Positions 30,423 through 39,778 of a stretch of 48,065 bases of DNA are shown here, one piece after another. This stretch comes from Sulfurimonas sp. GTDB taxonomy: Bacteria > Campylobacterota > Campylobacteria > Campylobacterales > Sulfurimonadaceae. The stretch's first letter is position 1, and each line of letters opens with the position of its first letter. Made by a program: the position numbers and the translations under genes. The notes beneath the pieces are model-generated. The model worked only from the letters and a program-made list of their open reading frames with translations. It was not told the DNA's origin and made no database searches. The stretch lies in assembly GCA_027448805.1 (NCBI GenBank), contig DAIDMU010000080.1, forward strand, positions 1 through 48,065. Direction: 5' to 3'.

Positions 30423-31680
30423 ATCAACTCTTGTGCCTATGGCAATCATAGGTGTTCTCTTTTTTATATTTGGATTTGTCACATGGCTCAACGGTTCGCT
30501 CATTCCTTTTTTAAAAGTTATCTGCAATCTCAACGAGTTCCAAGCGCTTTTTGTAACTTTTGCCTTCTACATCGCTTATACCGTTATGGCATTGCCGATG
30601 GCTTATCTGCTTGAGAAAACCGGGTATAAAAACGGCATGGCTCTGGGCCTTGGCGTTATGGCAATGGGTGCTCTTCTTTTTATACCTGCGGCGCAGAGTG
30701 CAAGCTTTATGCTCTTTCTAATCGCACTTTTTACGCTCGGAACAGGGCTTACTATCTTGCAAACCGCTTCAAACCCGTATATAGTCTGTATCGGACCAAT
30801 CGAGAGTGCGGCTATGCGCATAAGCATTATGGGGCTTATAAACAAGGGTGCGGGTGTTATTGCTCCTCTTCTTTTTACTGCTTTTATACTCTCTGATATC
30901 GGCTCATTGGAAAATCTGACAGCAGAGTCAAAAGAGGCTCTTGCTTCAAAACTTATAACTCCATACATCTTTATGGCTGTTGTTTTAAGCGGTTTGATAG
31001 CACTTGTGAAATTCTCCTCGCTTCCTGAGCTTGAGTTTCTTAAAGAGAATTCATCTGAGGAGAAAAAGAGTATATTTGAGTTTCCTCGTGTTGTTTTGGG
31101 TGCTGCGGCACTTTTCTTCTATGTCGGTATTGAGGTGATTGCAGGAGATACCATCGGACTTTACGGCCAGCACTTGGGAGTTGAAAACTACACCTCGCTC
31201 ACATCTTTTACTATGATTTTTATGGTTTTGGGCTACCTTGTCGGAGTTCTATTTATACCTAAATATCTTTCGCAAGAGCGCGCGCTTGTCGGCTCTGCTC
31301 TTTTTGGAGCTCTGTTTTTGTTTGGAATTGTGTTTTCGTCGCAAAGCCACGGCATATCTGAGATTTTATGGGGTTGGAGCGGGGTGATAACTCTTCCGAA
31401 TACGGTGACGTTTGTGGCACTTTTGGGTTTTGCAAACGCACTTGTCTGGCCTACCATCTGGCCGTTGGCATTGGATGGATTGGGCAGACATACGGCGAGG
31501 GGAAGCGCACTTCTGATAATGGCAATAGCAGGAGGGGCAGTGCTTCCTCTTATTTTTGGAAAAATTTCTCAAACAAGCGGCGATATGCAATCAACCTACC
31601 TCATCGGCATAGTTTGTTATGCCTTTATCCTTTTTTATGCCATCAAAGGACATAAAATCTCATCTTGGAGGGGTGAATGA
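30412..31680 (+). CDS. Sugar MFS transporter, FucP/GluP-like (glucose/galactose family)
   Basis: FFIFGFVTWLNGSLIPFLKVICNLNEFQALFVTFAFYIAYTVMALP, LQTASNPYIVCIGP, 12-TM pattern. Confidence 0.9.
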   Translation: MQSKSTLVPMAIIGVLFFIFGFVTWLNGSLIPFLKVICNLNEFQALFVTFAFYIAYTVMALPMAYLLEKTGYKNGMALGLGVMAMGALLFIPAAQSASFMLFLIALFTLGTGLTILQTASNPYIVCIGPIESAAMRISIMGLINKGAGVIAPLLFTAFILSDIGSLENLTAESKEALASKLITPYIFMAVVLSGLIALVKFSSLPELEFLKENSSEEKKSIFEFPRVVLGAAALFFYVGIEVIAGDTIGLYGQHLGVENYTSLTSFTMIFMVLGYLVGVLFIPKYLSQERALVGSALFGALFLFGIVFSSQSHGISEILWGWSGVITLPNTVTFVALLGFANALVWPTIWPLALDGLGRHTARGSALLIMAIAGGAVLPLIFGKISQTSGDMQSTYLIGIVCYAFILFYAIKGHKISSWRGE

Positions 31681-32513
31681 TTGTTCATAATAAACTGGCT
31701 AACGGTTTTGCCTACATTGAGGTAAATAACAGCTCTGCGGAGGCAAAAATAGCACTTCAGGGCGCACATCTGTTTCACTATAAAAGAGTCGGCGAAGAAC
31801 CGGTTCTCTGGCTCAGCGAAGTTAGTGATTTTGAAGCGGACAAGGCAATCCGCGGAGGTGTTCCCGTCTGCTGGCCGTGGTTTGGGTTTAATGAAGATAA
31901 AACTTTGCCGCAGCACGGTTTTGCAAGAACGGCTTTGTGGGAGTTTGTTTGTGGCGATGAGGTTGATGAAAAAAGTTCATCGGTAACTATAAAGCTGACG
32001 CACAGTGATGAAACGCTTAAAATGTGGCCGTACAAGTTTCTTTTGGAGCTAAAAATAACCATTTCGGATAAACTCGTTATGGAGCTGAAAACTACGAATT
32101 TGGATGATAAATCTTTTAGTATAACGCAAGCTCTTCACACCTACTTTAGTGTTTCGCATATCTCGGATGTAACCATCAAAGGGCTTGACAATAAGCCATA
32201 TCTTGATGCGCTTACTTGGAAAAAAGAGCTGCAAAAAGGTGATATAACTTTCAATCAAGAGGTCGACAGAGTTTACCAAGAGGTTGATTGCGAGATAGTT
32301 TTGAGCGATAAAAAAAGGGTTATCCATGTTAGAAATGAAAACTCATCTTCGGTCGTTGTCTGGAATCCGTGGATAGAGAAGTGCGGCAGAATGAGCGGTA
32401 TGAAAAAAGATGCTTACGAGAGTATGCTCTGCATAGAATCGGCCAACGCATTTGATGATTTTAAAGTTATAAAACCCCAAGAATCGCACACTTTAATGGC
32501 TGCTATATATTAA
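31677..32513 (+). CDS. D-hexose-6-phosphate mutarotase (aldose 1-epimerase family)
   Basis: IRGGVPVCWPWFG, LPQHGFARTALWEF, ALHTYFSVS, VVVWNPW. Confidence 0.92.
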   Translation: MIVHNKLANGFAYIEVNNSSAEAKIALQGAHLFHYKRVGEEPVLWLSEVSDFEADKAIRGGVPVCWPWFGFNEDKTLPQHGFARTALWEFVCGDEVDEKSSSVTIKLTHSDETLKMWPYKFLLELKITISDKLVMELKTTNLDDKSFSITQALHTYFSVSHISDVTIKGLDNKPYLDALTWKKELQKGDITFNQEVDRVYQEVDCEIVLSDKKRVIHVRNENSSSVVVWNPWIEKCGRMSGMKKDAYESMLCIESANAFDDFKVIKPQESHTLMAAIY

Positions 32514-33544
32514 GGTAGCGAAGCTTGTCTCTCCGGAGGCAGGTTTGTAAGCCCCTTTTTTGCCTCATAAGCCAGGCGCATTACACCCACTGCGTAGTTG
32601 GATGAGTTGTTGTAGCGCATGATTCTTTTTGTGTACTCTCTTAGATAGTCAAGCTCGCTGTTTTTGCAGGCAAAGCAGTCGTAAGCTTTTCCTGATTTTA
32701 TGTTTTGTTCATGAGCAAAAGAGGCGTCTTCGTTTTCAAACTCAAACTCGTACCATTTAGACTCAATATCTGCGATATCCGGTACTTTGCTCCAATCTAT
32801 CAGCTCTTTAAAATCAGCTTTTTTATTTAAAAAATTGCTGGCAGAGGTAATGGCATCTTCCATTTTGCTCAAATCGGCAAGCTCTGTTTTATATCCTTGT
32901 GCATATACAAAACTGCTTGGCATAAACTGCGGTATTCCGACTGCCCCTGCATAAGAGCTTGGAAGATTGCACTCATCGGGAGTCACACCCTGTTTGTAGC
33001 AGTGCGTGATTATTGAAGCCATATTGTTTTTGCCCATAGTTAAAAGCCACTCTTCTCTTTTCGTGCTAGGCTCTATTCTGGTTACAAGAGTGTTAAAAAC
33101 GATAAAAGCATCATGTTTGGGTTGGATTTTTCCGAGTTTTGTCTCTTTTAGCAAAATAGCGGCTACTATCTCGCGGTTTACGCCATACTTTTGCTCGGCA
33201 TAGTCGTAAACTTCACTATACTCTCTTAGGTGCTCAACCATTTCGGGTACATAACCCAGAAGGGTGTTGTTCGCTCTCTTCTCATTTTTTTTATGGGTGG
33301 CAATATGCTCCGGCTGAAGGTATTTAAAACTTACTTCGTCAAACTTCTGCGTCTTAAAGTAGGAGAGTAAAAAGCTGTTTGCATACTCGTAGGAGACACC
33401 ATCCTTTACAACTTTGTTGCAGATGTCCGTATAATTTCTGTTTTCAAACTCGCAACTATCAAATTTTGCAAAAAGTATGCTGCCCGACAGTAGTATAAAT
33501 AATAATTTTATCATCGAGTTTCCTTTTTTGATTTTTGCTATCAC
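32510..33544 (-). CDS. Lytic murein transglycosylase (MltB-like)
   Basis: KYGVNREIVAAILLKETKLGKI, SYAGAVGIPQFMPSSFVYA, signal-like N-terminus. Confidence 0.88.
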   Translation of the reverse strand: MIAKIKKGNSMIKLLFILLSGSILFAKFDSCEFENRNYTDICNKVVKDGVSYEYANSFLLSYFKTQKFDEVSFKYLQPEHIATHKKNEKRANNTLLGYVPEMVEHLREYSEVYDYAEQKYGVNREIVAAILLKETKLGKIQPKHDAFIVFNTLVTRIEPSTKREEWLLTMGKNNMASIITHCYKQGVTPDECNLPSSYAGAVGIPQFMPSSFVYAQGYKTELADLSKMEDAITSASNFLNKKADFKELIDWSKVPDIADIESKWYEFEFENEDASFAHEQNIKSGKAYDCFACKNSELDYLREYTKRIMRYNNSSNYAVGVMRLAYEAKKGLTNLPPERQASLP

Positions 33545-33663
33545 ATTTCACAATGATAACAAAATATTTTTCAAATTATATTAATATTTTATGGTGACAG
33601 CATTTAGAGAGCCTATTTTGATATAATTACAAAAAAATATTACAAATTGAGATAGGACGACAA

Positions 33664-33807
33664 ATGGTAGACAAAGCATGTGATAACAAAGTATGTATTA
33701 ACAGCAAAGAGTGCGCTAGATTTCAGTCATTTTTAGACGGAAATAAAGATTATAAAACATTTAAGGGCACTGAAACAAAAGGGTGCGGACAGTTTATACA
33801 AAAATAA
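33664..33807 (+). CDS. Small Cys-containing protein, 47 aa
   Basis: MVDKACDNKVCINSKECARFQSFLDGNKDYKTFKGTETKGCGQFIQK; four Cys; below track cutoff. Confidence 0.6.
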   Translation: MVDKACDNKVCINSKECARFQSFLDGNKDYKTFKGTETKGCGQFIQK

Positions 33808-33827
33808 ATAAGAAGAGTTGGTTAAAA

Positions 33828-35613
33828 GTGGGCGAACAAAAAAACGATCTGTTTGAACAGTTTATGGAAGAGATTCCTGCGGTTATCGGTATCCATGATG
33901 ATGAAGAACGAATTGTTTACATAAATAGCAGTGCCAACTCATTTTTTACAAATCAAAGTGTAGTGGGCTCTTTTCTTTCCGATCTGCTCCCCAAAGAAAC
34001 AGCCGATAAAGCCACTCAGCTGCTAAAAGAAGCAAAGCGCAATGGCCATGCAAGAATGATTATTGAAGCAGAAGATTTAAAAAACAACACCATCCATATT
34101 TTTAAGGCTCTTGCTTTTACCATCAAGGATAAAGAGCAAAATGTTCAAATCGGAACTATATACATTGATATTACTAGGCAGCAAGAAAATATTCATGAAA
34201 TTTTAAAATTGCAACATATATTAGACAGCAGTCCGGTTTCGATAGTTATAACAGATATTGACGGAAATATAGAGTATGTAAATCCATTCTTTAGTGAAAT
34301 AACGGGCTACTCTCTTGAAGAGGCCATCGGTAAAAACCCAAAAATTCTAAAGAGTGATTTTCATCCTGATGAAGATTATAAAGAGCTGTGGGAGGATATT
34401 TCAAGCGGTGAAGTTTGGAACGGTACTTTTAGAAATATAAAAAAAGGCGGCGAGGAGTACTGGGAATCGGCGATTATCGCGCCTGTCAAAAACAGCTATG
34501 GAAAAATCACCAATTACATCGGCATCAAGCAAGAGATTACGGAGCATGTATATCTCAAAGCGCAGCTCCAGCAAAAAGAGGAGGAGAGAGCCCAGAACTT
34601 TGAAAAAACTCTTGAATCTTTTGTCGCCATTGTTGAGGACCGTGACGCATATACGGGCGGACATTCACAAAGAGTAGCAACTTATTCAAAAATGATAGCG
34701 CAGGAGATGGGCTGCTCATCGGATGAGTGCGAGCTTATTTACAGAGCCGGAATACTCCACGACATCGGAAAAATCTCTACTCCTGATAATATTTTATTAA
34801 AGCCTGATAAGCTTAGTGAGCTTGAGTACAAGCTAATAAAAAGACACGTAGAGGTCAGCTACACAATATTAAACACTATTCCCATGTATAAAGAGATAGC
34901 AGATATCGTGCTGTGCCCATCATGAGCGATATGATGCAAAAGGGTACCCAAGAAGCTTGGGCGGTGATGAGATACCGCTTCTCTCACAAATCATGATTGT
35001 TGCAGATGCTTTTGATGCGATGACTACAAACCGCATCTACAAAGTGGGCAAAAATATAAATGAGGCGCTGCAAGAGCTTAGAGAGCAATCTTCAAAGCAG
35101 TTCCATCCCGAGGTTGTGGAGAGTGCCATAAAGGCGTTAGGGCATGTTGAGCTTGCAGGCAACATAAATCAGCTTCCGGTAACAGAGCTTGAAAAAGAGC
35201 GTTTCGCATATTTTTACAGAGATCAGGTAACGGATGCATACAACTCAAAATATTTAAACAATATACTGAATCAAAATAGTATAAAAAAAGAGTTTATCTG
35301 CGTAAATACGATATATATGCACAATTTCAGCATATATAATGAGAAGCATGGATGGGCGAAGGGCGATCTTTTTTTGAAAAAATTTGCCAAAGAACTTATT
35401 GAGAAATTTCCGTTATCTTTTATCTTTAGAATTCACGGCGACGATTTTGTCATCATCGGAAAAAGCCATACAGACATAGCGCTGGATGATTTGATGCAGC
35501 AAGAGATATTTAAAGAGAGCAATATAACACTTAGCTATAAACATGTAGATTTGCGCCAATATAATATAAACAATCTGCATGAACTTGAGACGGCAATACT
35601 AAAACACAACTAG
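33828..35613 (+). pseudogene. PAS - HD-GYP - degenerate GGDEF c-di-GMP signalling protein, interrupted by a 1-nt frameshift at about 34916-34918
   Basis: First ORF has PAS (DIDGNIEYVNPFFSEITGYSLEEAIGKNPK) and HD (GGHSQRVATYSKMIAQEMG, RAGILHDIGKIS); frame shifts at TGCCCATCAT; other frame continues HHERYDAKGYPRSLGGDEIPLLSQIMIVADAFDAMTTNR, then RIHGDDFVII. Confidence 0.85.
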
Positions 35614-35628
35614 AGCCTTTATAGCCTC

Positions 35629-36282
35629 TTAGTTTTGAACTTCTGAGAGTCTCTGCGGTGTGCCTATATCGCGCCACTTGCCTTTGTAGAGAGAGCCGCT
35701 TATACGATTGTTTTTGATTGCCTCGCGAAGCAGCGGTGCGAGAGGAGTTTTTTTGCACTCCAACCCTTCAAAGAGCCTTGCGGAGTAGTAACCTATGCCT
35801 GAGAAGGTATATTTTTGCTTTGCATCGTTAACTACTCTCTCTTTATTGAGTGCGAAATCACCATCCGGATTATGCTGTGGATTTGGAACCAAAATGAGGT
35901 GAGCTAAATCATTACCCAAATCAAAGCTGCTCTCAAACTCAAAGTCACACCAGATATCGCTATTTACTACTAGAAACACTTCGTCTTTTATAAGAGGAAG
36001 CGCTTTTATAATCCCTCCTGCACTCTCCAGAGCGCCGCACTCCTGCTCGTCAGAGTAGATTATACTTACTCCCCATTTTGAGCCATCCCCCAGAGCTTCT
36101 GGTATTTTATGACCTAGATGGGCAATATTTATAACTATCTCGCTAAAGCCCAGAGAGGCAAGTTTTTCAATGTGCCAGACTATAAGCGCTTTGCCGTTAA
36201 CTTTTAGCAGCGGTTTTGGTGTCTTGTCTGTAAGCGGACGCATCCTCTCGCCGCGGCCGGCCGCCAAAATCATTGCTTTCAT
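35629..36282 (-). CDS. murU: MurU-like N-acetylmuramate-1-phosphate uridylyltransferase (nucleotidyltransferase)
   Basis: MKAMILAAGRGERMRPLTDKTPKPLLKVNGKALIVWHIEKLA; adjacent to AmgK-like gene. Confidence 0.8.
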   Translation of the reverse strand: MKAMILAAGRGERMRPLTDKTPKPLLKVNGKALIVWHIEKLASLGFSEIVINIAHLGHKIPEALGDGSKWGVSIIYSDEQECGALESAGGIIKALPLIKDEVFLVVNSDIWCDFEFESSFDLGNDLAHLILVPNPQHNPDGDFALNKERVVNDAKQKYTFSGIGYYSARLFEGLECKKTPLAPLLREAIKNNRISGSLYKGKWRDIGTPQRLSEVQN

Positions 36283-37226
36283 TTTAGGTTTTTTAAGAGG
36301 TTCGCAAACTCTTTGGTTTCACTGTATCTGTCTGCCGTATCAATGACGTACTTCAGCGTTAGCGGCATATCTTTCAAGTAGCCGTTTTTTTTATCACGGA
36401 TATGCAGACGCGAAAACACTCCAAGCACTTTAATGTGTCTTTGCATCCCCATAAAATCAAACCATTTTAAAAATGTTTCATCGGCAACTTTAAGCCCTTT
36501 TTTGTCACGAAATTCCAGGGCCAGTTTTTTTATCTCTTTTCGCTCATATGCAACATAGCAATCTTTGAGCAGTGAAACCAAATCGTATGTAATTGCACCG
36601 CTCATAGCATCTTGATAATCGATTATGCCGATTTTGTTGTCACTTTTTAACATAATGTTTCTTGAATGAAAATCGCGGTGTACAAAAACATCCTGAGGCT
36701 GCTCCAGCACAACATCCGATATAGCATTTAAAGTAGTTGCGATAAGCTCTTTTTGGGAGCTGTTTAGTTCAATATGCAGAAATTTGTCTAGGTACCACTC
36801 CTGCATCAAATCCATCTCTGCATGCAGAAACTTTTTGTCATAAAGCGGCAGCTCTTTGACATCTGCTTTTTGCATCCTCAGAATTGTGTTCATAGCTTTT
36901 GTGTAGAATGCTCTGAAGTTGTTTTGATTTAAAATATCCAAATAGTGGGTTGTTCCAAAATCTTCCAAAATCAGATAACCCTCTTCCAGGTTTTGTTCAA
37001 AAATTTTTGGTGCGCACACGCCTGCACCTGCAAGTCTGCAAGAGACGTCAAGAAAGGATATGAGAGAACTTTTCTCAAGCGAAGAGTCCATTAAAAGAGC
37101 CGTTTTGTCGCCGTCTCGGAGTCTGTAATATTTTCTAAAACTGGCATCTGCCAAAGCAGTTTCAATCGTATATTTTTTAAAAAGTGTTGTTTTTAACCAC
37201 TCGTTTATTTTATTCATAAATAGCAC
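36279..37226 (-). CDS. amgK: AmgK-like N-acetylmuramate/N-acetylglucosamine kinase (aminoglycoside phosphotransferase fold)
   Basis: DASFRKYYRL, LILEDFGTTHYLD, DVFVHRDFHSRNIML, IGIIDYQDAMSGAITYDLVSLLKDCYV. Confidence 0.83.
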   Translation of the reverse strand: MLFMNKINEWLKTTLFKKYTIETALADASFRKYYRLRDGDKTALLMDSSLEKSSLISFLDVSCRLAGAGVCAPKIFEQNLEEGYLILEDFGTTHYLDILNQNNFRAFYTKAMNTILRMQKADVKELPLYDKKFLHAEMDLMQEWYLDKFLHIELNSSQKELIATTLNAISDVVLEQPQDVFVHRDFHSRNIMLKSDNKIGIIDYQDAMSGAITYDLVSLLKDCYVAYERKEIKKLALEFRDKKGLKVADETFLKWFDFMGMQRHIKVLGVFSRLHIRDKKNGYLKDMPLTLKYVIDTADRYSETKEFANLLKNLK

Positions 37227-38328
37227 CTAAAATAGAATCTTTTAAAGCCCCTGTAACGGATGAAATTTTAACACATTTTTTGTGCATTCTCTCATGAGCA
37301 AGCCATGCAAAAGCCATGGCCTCCATAAATTCACTGCTAACCCCATGCTCGTCGCTTAAAACAATCTCTACACCGCTCAGCTCATTTTTGAGCCTCTCCA
37401 TAAGATAGAGATTTCTACCGCCTCCGCCGCAGACAATCAGCAGCTTTGCCATACTCTTTTTGACCTCGTTTGCAATACTTTTTACCGTTAGTTCCAAAAG
37501 CGTTGCTTGGATATCTCTGCTTTTTAAATAGATGCTGTTTCCATTTTTTTTAGCAAAATTCTCAAGCTGTTTTTTAAGCCATTTTCCATTGAAAAGCTCA
37601 CGACCAGTGCTCTTTGGAGCTTTTTTTAAAAAGTAGGGCTCAAGCAGCATCTGTTTTAAAAGCCACTCGTTGACAACTCCGGATTTAGCCCACTCCCCGT
37701 CTTTGTCGTAAGCAGCGCCGCTCTTATGTGAAATCCAATAATCCATAAGAACATTTCCGCATCCTGTGTCATAGCCCATAACCGTATCTCCGAGTATGCT
37801 CAGGTTTGCCATCCCGCCGATATTTAGCACCGCGACACTGCTTCCAAGCTTTGAGAATAAAAATTGATGAAAGGCGGGAGCAAAGGGAGCGCCTTGACCT
37901 CCAAGGGCTATATCCTTTCGTCTGAAATCACTAACAACACTAACGCCTGTTTGTGCCGTTATAACATTTGCGTTGCCCAACTGCATCGAAAAAGGGTGCT
38001 TGCTGTTTGGCTCGTGCCAGAGTGTTTGACCATGCAGACCGATAGCGGCAATATCTTTTTTGTCTATCATATTTTCTGTTATAAAACTCTCTATGGCATC
38101 GGCATACATCTCGCCTAGGCGAGTATCGAGTTCGCCTATTGATTTTAGAGTTGTTAAGCCGTTTATAGCGTTTAAAATCTCAATTTTCAACTTTTTATCA
38201 AAAGGGTAGGAAGCAGAGTGGATGAGCTCAAGGCTCTCGTCTTTAATCTTGCAATACGCTATATCTACCGCGTCAAGGCTTGTTCCGGACATTATGCCGA
38301 TATAAAATTCACTCATTTTTAGTTCCAA
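37210..38328 (-). CDS. anmK: Anhydro-N-acetylmuramic acid kinase
   Basis: YIGIMSGTSLDAVDIAY, IGLHGQTLWHEP, DFRRKDIALGGQGAPFAPAFH, NIGGMANLS, VCGGGGRN. Confidence 0.96.
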   Translation of the reverse strand: MELKMSEFYIGIMSGTSLDAVDIAYCKIKDESLELIHSASYPFDKKLKIEILNAINGLTTLKSIGELDTRLGEMYADAIESFITENMIDKKDIAAIGLHGQTLWHEPNSKHPFSMQLGNANVITAQTGVSVVSDFRRKDIALGGQGAPFAPAFHQFLFSKLGSSVAVLNIGGMANLSILGDTVMGYDTGCGNVLMDYWISHKSGAAYDKDGEWAKSGVVNEWLLKQMLLEPYFLKKAPKSTGRELFNGKWLKKQLENFAKKNGNSIYLKSRDIQATLLELTVKSIANEVKKSMAKLLIVCGGGGRNLYLMERLKNELSGVEIVLSDEHGVSSEFMEAMAFAWLAHERMHKKCVKISSVTGALKDSILGAIYE

Positions 38329-39778
38329 GCTGCATAATCAAAAAGGAGACAACGGTTCCGATGACCATCTGCCAAGAGAAACCTATGGTAAAACCAAAAG
38401 TATATGGCTGAAGTGCCAAAACAGTAACAAAACCGCCAATAAGAGCCCAAAGAACAGTAGTTTTATTTCCGCGAGAGGTGAAGATTGCCGCAAAATATAC
38501 GCCCAAAAGCCCAGTGTATGCAAATGCCATTACGCCGAGTGCAAAGCTTATCAAAGAGAGGTCGCTGTAACGCTGCCAGAAGTAGCTGACAACCGCCATA
38601 ACAGAGAGTGCAAATGCGAAAAGAAGTACCGCCGCTCTTGAAGCTTTTATAAAGTGTTTCTCATCTACTGCGCCTCTTTTCATCTTCCACGGTCTATACA
38701 AATCTTCAACCCCGACAGATGCCATAGCTCCCAAAACAGAGGTTGTACTCGAGAGAGCCGTTGCAACTGCTCCGACTGTAACCAACCCTCGCAGACCCTC
38801 CGGCATCTCATTTAGGATGTAGTACATAAAGATGGTGATTTTTTCGCCCTGAAAATTTTGCATGACACTGCTCTGGAGATAAAAAACATAAAGAAGTGCG
38901 CCTATTGCCAGAAATATCATAACAATGGGAACGGTAAGAATCGTTGAGATGAAGAGCGATTTTGCCGCCTCGTTTTTATTTTTGCAAGCCAGAACTCTCT
39001 GGGTTAAATCCTGATCAAGCCCGTATGCCGCAATATTTAACAAGAGCCATCCGCTGAGAAGCCCAAATATATTGAAATCTCCGCTGAGCGAGGTGTCTAT
39101 AAAAACGAGCCTGTTGTGCTCTTTGAGTGTTTTTATAATCTCTACATTCTCAAGCGAGTAGTAGAGAAAGATAAGTACACAGAGCGCCGCAGTTACATAG
39201 GTGACCGCTTGGATAATATCGCTTAAAATTATTGAGCGGATACCGCCGAAGTAGGAGTAGGCGATAGAACCTGCCATCAAAACAAAAATCGAGATGCCCA
39301 CATGTAAAAATGCGATGTCGTTAAAGAGAATCATGGAGATTGCGAGTGCCCCGATGTAGAGCCTTGCGCCGCTTGCCAAGACACGCCCAAGCAAAAACAT
39401 CACTCCAGCCTGCTTTTTTGCACTCTCGCCGTATCTCAACTCCAAGAGTTCATAAACGGTAACTGCCTTCATTGCATAAAATTTCGGAACAAGTACGAAA
39501 GCGACAAAAAAAGCTCCGATTACAGCCGAGAGATAAAAACCTATAAATGTAAAATCATGATTGTATGAGTATTCAGGAGCGCCTAAAAATGTGGCCGCGG
39601 ACTGTGAAGTGGCAATTACGGATATGGCAACCGCAAATGTCGACATATGGTTTTTTGAGATGAAAAAATCGCGTGACGACTCTATCTTTGTACGGCTCAG
39701 TATCACGGAAGTAACCGTTATAACTAAGAAATAGATACCAAAAACAAGCCAGTCAAGAGGTGAAAAACTGCTCTGCAT
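38309..39778 (-). CDS. Sodium:solute symporter (SSS/SSF family)
   Basis: Multi-TM; SQSAATFLGAPEYSYNHDF, YSYFGGIRSIILSDIIQAVTYV, DQDLTQRVLACKN; SSF pattern. Confidence 0.9.
   Translation of the reverse strand: MQSSFSPLDWLVFGIYFLVITVTSVILSRTKIESSRDFFISKNHMSTFAVAISVIATSQSAATFLGAPEYSYNHDFTFIGFYLSAVIGAFFVAFVLVPKFYAMKAVTVYELLELRYGESAKKQAGVMFLLGRVLASGARLYIGALAISMILFNDIAFLHVGISIFVLMAGSIAYSYFGGIRSIILSDIIQAVTYVTAALCVLIFLYYSLENVEIIKTLKEHNRLVFIDTSLSGDFNIFGLLSGWLLLNIAAYGLDQDLTQRVLACKNKNEAAKSLFISTILTVPIVMIFLAIGALLYVFYLQSSVMQNFQGEKITIFMYYILNEMPEGLRGLVTVGAVATALSSTTSVLGAMASVGVEDLYRPWKMKRGAVDEKHFIKASRAAVLLFAFALSVMAVVSYFWQRYSDLSLISFALGVMAFAYTGLLGVYFAAIFTSRGNKTTVLWALIGGFVTVLALQPYTFGFTIGFSWQMVIGTVVSFLIMQLGTKNE

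Noticed and set aside
34911-34925. Programmed +1 frameshift as the main explanation
   Set aside because: No recognised stimulatory context seen; a C-run indel or sequencing error is simpler.
34957-35613. Separate 218-aa gene
   Set aside because: It continues the HD-GYP protein in the shifted frame; treated as part of one frameshifted gene.
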